Below are positions 46,201 to 58,200 of a stretch of 64,000 nt of DNA, piece after piece. Each line of letters opens with the position of its first letter. Position 1 is the first letter of the stretch. The stretch is from Lepas anatifera. Its lineage: Eukaryota > Arthropoda > Thecostraca > Lepadidae. The notes below the pieces were generated by a model. It saw only the letters and a program-made list of their open reading frames with translations, ran no database searches and was not told the DNA's origin. The stretch is taken from assembly GCA_034440635.1 (NCBI GenBank), contig JAOTON010000896.1, positions 1,743,001 to 1,807,000 of the forward strand, in the 5' to 3' direction. Position numbers and translations under genes: made by a program.

Positions 46201-49200
46201 CAGAATCTACAGCCCTGCCATCCAAGTCCTAGATTGTTTTATAAACCAGTAAATGGTTTACAAAACACCGGCAAAGACCAGGCAGACGTAGCGGGTTACT
46301 TGTGATTGCTTTCCATATATTACAACACACTTACTAAAACACTTGCGACCGTCGTTGCATTTTCGCAACAAAAAACATGTCATGATAGAATTGGAGCCTG
46401 CGAAGCAGGTCTCCCTGATACAAATATCCAACTGACACTGTATTTTATGTTTTATGTTCTGGCGACTGACGTCAAAATGCTGACCATTCACACCTATTGT
46501 AAACCTGTGACCATCAAATCTCTATGTTTAGTTGCAATTGTCTGACTTCAATCATTACGGTCATAAATTGATTAATTTTGAGCATACTCCCTACACAGAT
46601 AATGGGTACTTTTCTCAAATCAGCGCCCTTATACGTTTAAAATCTAACTCCTCGACTATTTCTGCGACTTCTCAATTATACAACATCAATGCTTAATTTC
46701 GGTGCCCAGGGCCTGTTCAGCCGCAAGCGGTCCATCGCGGAGAATGCGCGCGCGTAAAACGGCACATATTAGACGTCTGTTGTCATCAAAATAAGGAGCA
46801 ATCGCACATGCCATACCGATCACATATCATATGTATACCCCGAACTGTGAGTCCAGGACCACGCCTAGAGCCAAAGCCAGCTCGTTACCAAAAGGCTCCG
46901 ACTCGGGGAAAATTAGATGGCGGCTCTGGAAGACTCTGTAGCCCCACGTTGAGTCTCTGTAACCCTACCACCCAGAACGCGCAGTTTCGCTCGGTATATG
47001 CGGATCCTTGTGCCGCTGAGCCAAATGCTGCGGCCTTAGCCCGTGGCCGCACTGACGCCGAACTTTGGAAAACACCGGCAACACCACAACACATCAGCCG
47101 GTAGCCAATCTGGGCCGGACCCCGGGGAGGTGCGTTCGGCGCGATTTTACGGCTTGTTGGGCCGGAGTTAGCCACTCTTTCAACAAACGTCACGCCGGGG
47201 CCCTCATCAGAGCCAGTAACCGGGTATCGACCCGCCGGCTGGAGCCGCGTACCGCAGCGCGGCGGGTAACACACGTCAACAACACCTTTGCGGCAAGGGC
47301 GAATAATCGTGTGAACCCAATGATCCAGTCAGTTGTGTGATTTAAACGAATTCGGGAGCAGTTACGCAGCCCAAGTTAAACTTAAATGGCGCCAAATCAT
47401 TTTTCAGCAGCAGCTAAATATTGCAAAGTCAGAGTATGAGCAAACCTTCCAGGATTTGAGGCGGGCAATACTATCGCGGGTAAAGACCTTACGATAAAAA
47501 ACACCGGACTAGCTTATCTTTCAAATAATATTTTCCAAGTTCCATCCGCAAGTATTATAGGCTGTTCACATTGACGTCCGCAAAAAGCTAGGGGTGTTCG
47601 GACCCCCTCCCCCTTTGCCAGAAATAGTCAGAAATTGGCTGACCCCTCCCCCTTCGTCAGAAAACGTCAGAAATTGCCAGCTCCTCTACTCAGCAAAACT
47701 AATGCCCACATAAAAACACTGGTAAAATGCGCAGGGGTGTGCATTTATATCCTTTTGGGTTGCCACAGCATCCCCAATGAATTTTGAAGTGGTATCATAA
47801 TATTCTTTAACTTTTGATGTTTAATTTTAGGTATTTTTAAATTGCTGCATCTGGTGAAACAGGACTGTGCGGAGGCTACAACATTCTACGTTATAATATC
47901 CATTTTGGGGGCCGTTCACATATGTCAGCCAATATTGGTGTTCGAACCCCCACCTCTGTCAGAGATCGTCGGAAAATAGCTGACCTCCTTCGTCAGAAAC
48001 TGTCAGACCCCTTTCGTCAGCAAACCTGTTGCCGGGTTGCCCACCTCAAAACTCTAGTGAAAGGCGCAGTGGTCTGGATCTATATCTCTTTGGGGGTGTC
48101 TGAATACCCCCAATGAAAGTTGAAGTGGCATCGAAATATTGTTTACATTTTCGTTTTTCCTTTTAGATACCTATGTTTAATGTGTTGTTTCGATTGAAAC
48201 AGGTAAGTGAGAAGGCTAAACCACACTACGTTATACCATCCATTTTAATATGGTGATTATTGACAGTTTACATTTTTGCACCCGTCATTTTCCAAAAAAT
48301 TCCCTGGAAAGACGCCAAAAGAACAAGTAAAAGGTAAACAAGAGCACTGCCCAGGCCTCTTTCTAACAAGACCTCGTTGACAGCTAACATAATTCAACTT
48401 TGCAGACTGGTGAAAAATTGTTTGGGCATTCAACAATAACAACTCGGTAGATTCATCTCAAAACATCGGTGAGCGTTGTTAACGCATGGAGGAACGGGAC
48501 AAAAGACTTGAGAAACAGCCACGTCACTACCGAAAAGAAATAACGTGAAAAATAATAGTAGGGAATAGCGTACATGCTGCCGCGAAAATAAAAGACATGA
48601 AGAAGCCGCCACGTTATTGTACGACTTCTTATTTTGTTTGAAAAAAACGGCATAAGGCAGCCAAACAGCTACCATCGGCTGCAGGGGTCTGTGGTTTTAC
48701 ATTGTAGGAACATACTGATAATTTTGCTAGAACTGGTACCAAACTCTAGTTTTGGTTACGAAACTTTAATTTACTCACTCTTCAATTGCCCTGGGCGGGC
48801 ACAGTTCTCGCTAAATAAAAACGTCCCGCAAAAACAATCCATAAAATGCCAGACCCCTCCCCCTTCGCGTCTGACGTCATACGTAAACAGTCCCTTCTAT
48901 CCAACGAGTGGTCGCAAAATCGAGCCATTGGCGCAAGTCCGGCACTGCCCTGACCAGCGCAGTCGTTGCACCCTCCTCACCGTCGCAGCTCAGCTCGTCC
49001 TCGGAGGGCGGCGGTGGAGTGGCCGGCTTGGGCGGGGGCGGCGGCGGCGGCTCCAAGTTGGGCAGTCTGCCAGGCCGGTCCGAGTCCGCCCACACCGTCT
49101 CGCCGCGATGGCGGAAATCTGCCGGCCTGCCGCAATATCTCGCATCACTGCCTGGCCCCAGCACCCTCAGAACTCCCACCAGGCAAAAAAGGCAGGCTGG

Positions 49201-52200
49201 TGCAGCTCCCAGTGTCGCTCGAGGCATTGTGTCTTATGACCCCTCCGGACGGCAACAGGCGGTTCAGCATACGGCTGAAAACCTATCGCTGTCACTCATG
49301 CAAAATATATCACGAGCCAGCTGCAAAATTTAACGAGCTGCAGGAAATTCCCACCCACGCGGCAGGCAGACAGCGCTGGATGCATATTGCCTGCCTGATT
49401 TTCCAATTTAAAAATGTCAAAGATATAAGTTGATATAAAGAATGTTAAATCTACTCAGTACCCTAAAAAGGCGATGAAAAAACAAGGAACGCAAGACCAA
49501 GAGCCAGTGAAAAACCGCAAACGCTTTAATGCTGAAGCAAAAACATGACCAAAATCAGGTTCAAATATCGTACTTTTTTGACAACTTTACTATGTTGAGA
49601 CAGTATAAGTTAAACGCACATTGTTCTATTGAAAAATTATTTCTATCTGAAGTCACGGCTACCTCGAATAAAACAGTGCGATGTCTGTGCAATTAACAAA
49701 ATAGGTAATCACAACTGGAAACCACACCTGTTGATGTAGGCGAGCCATTCCTGGCAAAGTCGTTTGCGCATGCGCCGTACTGAGGTGCTGATTTTGGCCT
49801 CCAGTGGCTGGAGCTCTTCCAGGATCTTCTGCAGTTCTAGCCGTAGCTCTACCTCACATTCCGGTTGCCGGTCTCGCTTCTGCGGTCGTCACACCGTCCG
49901 TTAGGGTCAGTCACTGACGTGGCCTACAGGGAGGGCTGCCAGTCTCGCATCTGCGGTCGTCACATTGTCAGTTAGCGTCAGTCACTGACGTGGCCTACCG
50001 GGAAGGCTGCCGTTCTCGCCTCTGCGGTCGTCACACCGTCAGTTAGTGCCACAGTCATGGTAAACAATACAGCTACTGACATGGCCTATAGGGAAGGCTG
50101 TTTTTCTCGCTTCTGTGGCACACACGCCGTCAGTAGGGGTCACAGCCACATCATATCAGTCACAGACTTGACCTACATGGAAGGCTCTCGGTCTTACTCA
50201 TGCGGCAGCAATGTCATCAAGTCCGCTGTGAAGAAACGGCTGCGGTGGACCACACAGAGTCCTAATTCACTCCCCAGTCAGAGCGATACAGTCTCACTAA
50301 CACAGTGCCCCACGCCCATTTCAACGGTTCCGGCTTATTAAACGTTCTAGAAAATTGATTTCTAATACAAATATTATACAAAAGTCTCTGAAAATTGTAA
50401 TATACAGGCGATGTGAGCAGGCAGCCAACGCCACTGACACCACCTTCTCGATTGCGACAGCCATGCAGCCTCGCCGCGCGTTAGTGAGCTGACCTTTTTG
50501 CCGGAGTCCTGCTGCTCGGGCGGCGTCAGGTCGGCGATCAGCTGGCGCAGCGCCGGGAAGGAGGCGGCCACCAGCTGGAACTGGTAGGGATCGGGCGAAG
50601 GCAGGTGGTCCGGGTCCTGCACCTGCTCAGGCACCGGCAGCGGCGCCGGCTCCGCCCGGCCAGCAGCACAGCCGGACTCGGCAGCCGACACCAGAGCCGA
50701 CGGCGGCTTGGCGTCAGTAGTCTGTCGGCTATGTCCGCCTTCGCCCGGCCGGCACCGCCGCTGGACTCAGTCGCCAACACCAGAGCCGACGGCGGCTTAG
50801 CGTCAGCGTCGGTAGTCGTCTCGGCGAAAATTACCTTGGTGCCGTGTTGCTCTGGTTCGGTCTTGATTTCAGTCCGAGGTGTTTCTTTGGTTATTGACAA
50901 AACTGCCAGCTCTGTTGCGCTCAGTTTTTGTGGTTTCTCATCACCGCTTGTGCTGGATTCAGATTTCGTGGCACCATTTCCGGAAGATTCCTTCACCGAC
51001 TCCTCCTGGGGCTCTTCCTTTACATTGACGGCTTCAGCCTGGTTCGAATGACGCAAGCATGTACCACTGTTGACCTCTGTACCATTTGCAAGCCCACGAT
51101 CACTCTTCGCCGGCTTGACATCCAGTTCCGACTTCACTCCACACTCTTTAGCCTCAGCGGCAGTGGGCTCTGGAGAGACCCGGTCACAATCTGTCTCCTC
51201 AGTCATCTCAGACCCACCACTCTCTGTTTTCGACACGACGCTGATATCCCCCGACGCTCCACCATCCCCGGCCGAGCCTTGAGCCGCTCCGCACTCGACA
51301 GAACCAGTCGCGTGACCCGGCTCTGGTTTGACTGCATCTTCAACAGCCGGAGCGTCGGGGCCATCACCGCCGGCGCCGGCGCTCCGCGGGACCGGATCAC
51401 CGTCACTGCTGATCAGGTCTGGTTCCACTTCCTTCACAGTTGCCCTCTCTGAGGCCGCAGCCGCTGCTCCCTGCTGTACCGACGATGCACTCTCCAGAGA
51501 CGAGTCACCTTGCTTAGCCGCCAAAGCATCACTTTTCAGAGGACTGGGCGACAGAGAGGAGCGATGAGAGCCATCCTCTGGACTCTGCCCAGGCGGAACA
51601 TCTGCCGAGACCTCACCATTCGTCAGAACTTCTCGTAGGTGTTCTTCTTCTATTTCAGGATGACCGTTTGTTAGGTTGTTCTCGGTCTCCTTCGATTTAT
51701 TCTCCTTCCCCATATGTTGTTTCGGAACGACTATTTTCATCTTCAGCGGCTTCCGCGGGGTTTCTGTGCCGTCCGCAGTGGGGGGACGCTGCGCGGCTGC
51801 TCTCGCCCCCGCTCTCCACTGGGCTGCAGGGCTCAGTCTCGGGCACCACCAGCTCATCATCTTCCTCCTCCTCCTCTGCGTGCTCCTCGCCCCCGCTGGA
51901 AGCGGCGCCCTCTTCGAACATGGCCGAGTTATCGACCAGCCACACCTGCCGCTCCGTCTCCTCCTCCTCTTCTGCCTCCTCGCCAGACGACACATCTTCA
52001 TCGTTTTCCGACACTTCATCCACATCAGTCGCATCACTATCCGAACCTGCATTACTTTCACCATCCTCTGACGCAGATTGACGCCTGGAGCGTTTCGTTT
52101 TCTTCTTTTTCTCTTTCCTCGCAGCAGCTTCCTTTGCTCCTTCCCTGTCCTCGTCCTCGGAGACTCTGCTCGTCTCGTCCTCGCCCTGACCAGAGCCGCT

Positions 52201-55200
52201 GAGCTCGTCGCCCGACTCTGACTGGTCACTGGAGGCTGACTGGTCGTCCGAGTGCGGGTCCGACTCGGACCCGCCGGCCAGACTGCGCCGGGCCGGTACC
52301 CGGCTGATACGGGCCGCCCGGGTCGCCTCGTCCGCCTCCCGTTCACACTGCTCTGCTATCTGGGCCGAGAGGGAGGATCAAGTCACCCTCTGTGCAACAC
52401 AAACGAGGCGTCCATGCCGCACAGGTGCGATATAACTCCTATCAACACCTCCTAACGCCCACGGCACTCCTTTGAAATGTAATCGGAGAACTGATCAGCA
52501 CGTGAGCGCCACATTTAGTCTGCTGACCAGTGCACCAAAAAAGATCAGAGCATATCTAATTCATAAGTTTTCCTCAGTTCTGCTGCAAATTATACGGAGA
52601 GAATACAATAAAGCAATGCTGATACTAACTTACTGCACCACAGATATACATTAACTACAAACGTCATTAACTGTACATCATTAACTATAACAACATCATA
52701 ACATCATTAACATCATACATCATTAACTCCTAACTATACATCTGATACATCATTAACTATAACACTGAAACGCAATCCAGTTCTAGCCACCTATAAAATT
52801 CAAAACAATGCCCTTGAAAAAGTAAACTCAATACGAGATCTTGGAGTGTGGCTAGACTCAAAATTAACGTTTCAGGACCACATTGATCAAACCGTCAGTA
52901 AGGCAAACAGGACACTTGGCCTGCTGATAAGGTCCCTCCAGACAGGCCATCCAGTGGGAGGAACGAGATCGAGATCAAAATTTAAACTGGACCCAATCTT
53001 GGCAGCTTATTTTGGCAATGTTCGCTCAATTTTAGAATATGGTTGTATTCACTCGGGAGGGGCTGCCAAGACACATCTAGACAGGCTCGAAAGAATACAA
53101 CACAAATTTCTTATTTGGCTTTCAAACATTTCTCTCAATCACTCGCAGTCCCTTGACTACTCTGATCTTTTGGAACATTTCAAAATTTGCAGTCTTGCCT
53201 CTCTCCGTCTGCAATACGATATCATGTTTATCCAAAAGATCATAACAGCCAGGACTGACTCTGCCCTACTGCTCGGGAGTTTCCCGCTGCGTGTACCGCC
53301 TCGGCACACCCGAGCTATGACCGGCACCTTATTTCATGTTCCGCATGCTCGGATAAACACGGTGCTGCGTGGACTGTTTTGTCGAGCGCCCAGCAACTTC
53401 AATGCACTCATGACTGCGCGCCCCCACGCCGATCCGTTCAGGTGCAGCCACGCACAAATTAGGGCCCATGTAAGATCTTTTATTAGAGCGACCCCTATCA
53501 CCAGAGATATTGGTAGGCTGTGAATGGTCATCATTTGGAGAGCATGTAACTTAGTTTATTTATGATGGTGCTGGTTTTGTGATATATTTGTACCATGTAT
53601 TATGCCTGATGTCTCTCCATTAGAGTTATATTTTATCGTGTCATTGTTGTATGTACATCACCTTTTATTGTATTGTAATGTGGGTGTTTAACCATCTGGA
53701 CTTGAGCTGTCACTGGGGCTTGCCCTGTTGCTCATCAACTCTTAATAAACAACAAACAATACAAACACAAACACATCGCGACTTAAAAAAAACGGATCAA
53801 AACTAACGAGAGCACAGCCTAAGCCGGGTACTGCAGGGTCGGGGCCGGCCGGGACCCGGCCAGCGGCGGTTGAACCCAACACACCTGTTTCTGGAGGCAG
53901 CGATGGGCGTTGCGCGCACGCGAGCTGCGGATCTGGAGGCCGCAGTACTGACACGCATCCTGCCGCGCGACACCGGGTGCAAGGGTTAACGAGTCGTCCC
54001 AGTGCAGCACACATTCAACAAACGGTGTGCACGCTGGCTGGACACATGGTAGGAGGAACAACTCGGCCAATGTCATAAATAAGTAGCCCAAATGTCGAAC
54101 AGCCAACCTGATAGTTATTGTACCGCAAAGTGACGACAAATTCAACCATGCGTGTAGCTCATGGGTCAGTTTGGCACTCACGGGGTCGGCCGCGGTGGCA
54201 GGGGCCGGAGTGGCCTGTAGTCTGGGCCGTTTGGCGGGGGTGACGCTACTGGCCCGCGACGACACTGACGGTGTGGCCGTCCCCGCCCTGCTCCTCCTCT
54301 TCCCTCTGGCGCCCTTGGCCGGCGATGCCTCCCACTCGTCATCGTCTGCCTCCTCCTGCGGCTGCGGTGGCGCCTCCCCTGCGCTCTCCTCCGAGTCGGC
54401 CGGCCCGCCGCCGGCCGCCAGACAGGTGTAGCTGCGTCCCTTCCGCGGCGTGTTCTCGCCCCGGTGACGCCGCCGCAGCTCCGTCAGCCGCTTCTGCAGC
54501 TGGCGAAGCTTGGCCTTGGTCCACTTCTGTCCGGCCGACACCAGTCTGGGCGGCGAGCGGGCGGAGGCGGGGGCGGCCACCGCCAGCGCTGCGGGAGGAG
54601 CGCGCCACGGACGCCGCCGGTACAGGCGAACGTCCTGCACCAGAAACTGCGGGAAGTGCAGGTACTCGAAGCCGTGCCGGTCGCGGCCCACCACCGTCTC
54701 GCGCGGCTCCGTGAGGGTGGCCTCCATCACGCAGTCCTGAATCGACTTGTGACTGTGCTGCCGGATCAGAGACAGGGAAGGTCAGAGACATGTAAGGTCA
54801 GAGACAGGGCAGGTAGGTCAGAGACAGAAAGGATCAGAGACATGTAAGGTCAGAGTCGGGGTGGGTCAGAGACATGGTGGGTCAGTGTGTTTTGTGGTTT
54901 AGGGCGCTTCAGCGTCTAGGCTATATAAAGGTTGGGTCAGAGTCAGGGCGGGTCAGAGATTGTCGCGGCCTCAACGCGTGACCACATCTAAACTTCACAT
55001 ATAACACACTTGAAGCAAGCTGAACAAATGAAAGACAATTGTCAATCCCCTACTCCCACCCGGAACCTTTACTTACAAACAAATAGTCGCACAGCGTTTT
55101 GAGCATCCAGACACGTTCGTAAAAGCTGAACTGGTGAAACAGCCTCCTCTCGAACGGGTTTCTCTCGCCGACGACGCTCCAGAAGACAGGGTCCACTCCG

Positions 55201-58200
55201 ATGGTCTCCAGCAGACGCTGGGTGTCGCCCTTCTCCCGGTTGAAGGCGCGGTACCACAGCTGTGTTCGCGCCGCCAGCTTGGACGTCCAAACCGCGTACG
55301 GCATCGGGGGCAGCTCTGCCAGCCGCATCCGGACCAAAGGCGCGCTGCCGACGCAGAGACAGACATCAGCAAGGACGGAGTCCTAAACAAGACGCACGAC
55401 TCCGAATCGCGCTGCCGACACAGGTTGGGGCGTTCCGGTCACTCGAGGCACCGACAACAGAGCGTGTCTACACTGGACCTGCAGCAATATAAAACGGTCT
55501 CAGTCGCAGCGACGGCTTCGCTGTAGAGCGTCATTCGGCACACCAGCGGCCAGCGCCACGACACTGAACATGACATGCAATCTATGTCGTTTCTTCGGCC
55601 TGGTGTGTAAATAACTGTGGTCAATCGACAGCGGCTTACCACGGCTTGGATCAAGATTATAAAACTAGTTTTTCGCACGGACCTGATACGAGCCAGGCTG
55701 ACGGACACTCACCGACTTAATATGACACTGAGGGAGCATCTCATGGCTTCATGCCAGAACGTGAAGGGGCGCACATTCCCAGTCACAAAACACTTATTCT
55801 GGCTTAATTATCAGGCGACACACGTGTACAAACCATAGCCCGCTGGCCGCAATATTTTCTGTTCCACAGTAAAAGGCAAAAAGACATTAACACGCGCCCC
55901 ACTTGAGGGGGGCGAAATTCGTCCCCCTTCCTGGTTTTTCCCAGATAGCTAAAAAAACAAAGAGACGCAGAACAACAAAACTTACGGTACCTTATCCCTG
56001 ATCAATTTTACACATCTGACCAAATTTTTGAGTTAAGGTCATGCCAGGTCAAGGTGCTATTCAGGGTCAAGTGACCCGACCTTAAAACCTAAAATTACGA
56101 GTTTGAAGCAGCGCCCAGGGAACATTAGCAAACCGATTAGTTTGAAACTTCCACAATATGATAGGGTCATTAGGGTCTACAAATCTGCTATCTCGGAATT
56201 TTCGATATTGGTGACCTAAGGTGAGGTCAATTTTTTGTTCACTCCATTATAAGTCAATGGAGAAAAATAGAATGGACTCGTTTTCAGGAAATACTGGATA
56301 GGTAAGGCTGACAATCCTCAAACTGCCTCTTCTTACCACGATCTTGACCATAAAGTTGAGTTTTTGAGCATCTGACCTCTCAAAAAGTCATATCAGGTCA
56401 CGGGAGCAGAGAGTGATTGTTTTGCCAACAACTTCTCACTGCATTGATATAACTCTCCCATTTTGCTTGCATTATTTATATTGTCACGGGGAGTCGATTG
56501 ATATGCAACATGACTATACCAGGTCATTCTGTGACCCTGACCTAGGCTGATGTCAGGTCATTTTGATTATTTGACTTAGAAAGGTCATATTATACATCAT
56601 TCGATTTGCTGTGATGAGAGGAATCCAATGATGCATAAAGATTTGCTCTAGCTCCCCTGAAAGCACATCTAGAGAGGGAAATGTACACTGCTCTGTTGTA
56701 AGCCTATGAAGAATTCTTTGACCTATGCTGACCTCAATATTGATCTGACATAAAAATTCTACTCATAAATTCTCTTTGTCTTGTCCAGAGCTTTCGAACG
56801 CAGCCCGTAATTTTCTTTTAGCTTTCGTGAGGAACGAGATACGGAGGGGCGGCGAAAAACGCCCCCAGCGGGGCGCGTCATGCAAGGGACCCCAGCGGGG
56901 CGGGTGTTAACCCGCGCCCCACCGGGGGTCCAGCGCCACCTTCGCCCCACGGGGGCATCGATGGCCCCCCTCTAACTCCGAAAATATGGGCGTTAGCGCA
57001 AATCTGCAAAGTGCAATAGAAAGCTCGCGTGAATTCATCAAGAAATTACTTCACATGTTTTAGTGCTCAGGTCAATGGTTTGACCTCCAGAGGTCAAATT
57101 AGGTCAAGATCGGCTACTTTCATCTCAAATATGCAATGCTTAAGCAAACTGGGCATAACTCTCTATGCCATTAGAGCTATTGAGGTCTGGTAAAGTACAG
57201 ATGATAGGAAACTGTCAGTTCTTTTTCCGCTATGTGAAACGTAGAGACCTCCCGCCAGTGGTTTGACTTCCAGAGGTCATCTCGTAACCTAAGATGACCT
57301 GAGGTCACAAAAGATCAGAGAGTGACCTTGCCGTATATCAAATGAAAGCCAATGACGAGACAAACACGATGGTGTTTGTTTCAGCGCTCTAGCTTATACA
57401 GGTCAAAAGTTATTGTCAAAATACTGTTTTTGACCCCTGATGACCTTGGATGACCTTGGAGAGGTCAAAGGGCAAATGTGGCCCCTGGCATCTGTGAAAG
57501 GGTGTCCAAGAACGCTTTTCTGATCAAGCTGAGCATTTTCAATCGCTTTTGTGACTTTTAGATCATAAGACAGCTTTTCCCCATGCTTTTTCAATGGGAG
57601 AGGTTACCTCGTGACCTGGCCTCAGGGCACGAAATCGAAAAATCCCGGATATACACCTTGTAGACCCTGGAGGGGCCATAAAGTGTAGGAAGTTTCAAAT
57701 CGATCGACTTCGAAATGTAGCTCTTACAGAGCTCTAAAGTTGAAGTGAGGTGACCTTGGTTGACCTCGTCTGGTGACCTGACCTTGGGTGACCTGGGGTA
57801 AAAAATTTCAGGGATGGTGGCAAAATGATGCAGTGAGAGGTAGAGCCCTCAATCGCGGTGCTGCGCCTCTTCGTTTTTCTGCTATCCCGGAAAAACCTTA
57901 GGGGGATCGATGGCCCCCGGTGGGGCGAGGATTAACATTAACTGGTCAGAAGAGATACTTGCGGTAGCACGACTCTACCACTTAGGAATGTGCCATCGGA
58001 CTACTCCCAACTGATCAGTGACGTCATCATTACAACTCCCACCTCAGTAATGACGTCACCAACAAAGCTCCCGCCTGAGCGTGTCATTACCACAACTCCC
58101 ACCTGAGCAGTGACGTCATCAGCATGGCCAGAGTTTCGGAGGACTGTGGCACCAGCAGTATCCGTTCCAGCTCGTACAGCGGCACCTCCAGAATGTTGAG

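Larger units (their letters stand above)
43282..48980 (-). other. Intron 12 (5.7 kb) of the bromodomain gene
   Basis: It lies between the GTGAGG donor at 48980 and the acceptor at 43282. It holds element C2 (44051-45034), a (GA)n tract (43453-43478), a TIR-like element (about 47558-48893) and about 2.5 kb (45035-47557) in which I recognise nothing. The block 46850-47300 is GC-richer and has short open frames on both strands that do not splice obviously into the gene. Confidence 0.7.
55345..58102 (-). other. Intron 5 (2.76 kb), largely made of two TTAA elements
   Basis: It runs from donor CTCAG/GTGGGAG (58102) to acceptor GGCAG at 55345. Elements E (55887-56910) and B4 (56907-57935) fill about three quarters of it. 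The rest is unique sequence with no recognised feature. Confidence 0.75.

Noticed and set aside
46808..47340. Overlapping open frames on both strands
   Set aside because: GC-rich intronic sequence with no splice continuity to the gene and no known motif.
50538..52346. Single 602-codon minus-strand frame as the true exon 9 product from its start
   Set aside because: Its first third is Arg-rich out-of-frame sequence. The acceptor at 52359 and the acidic peptide show that another frame is used there.
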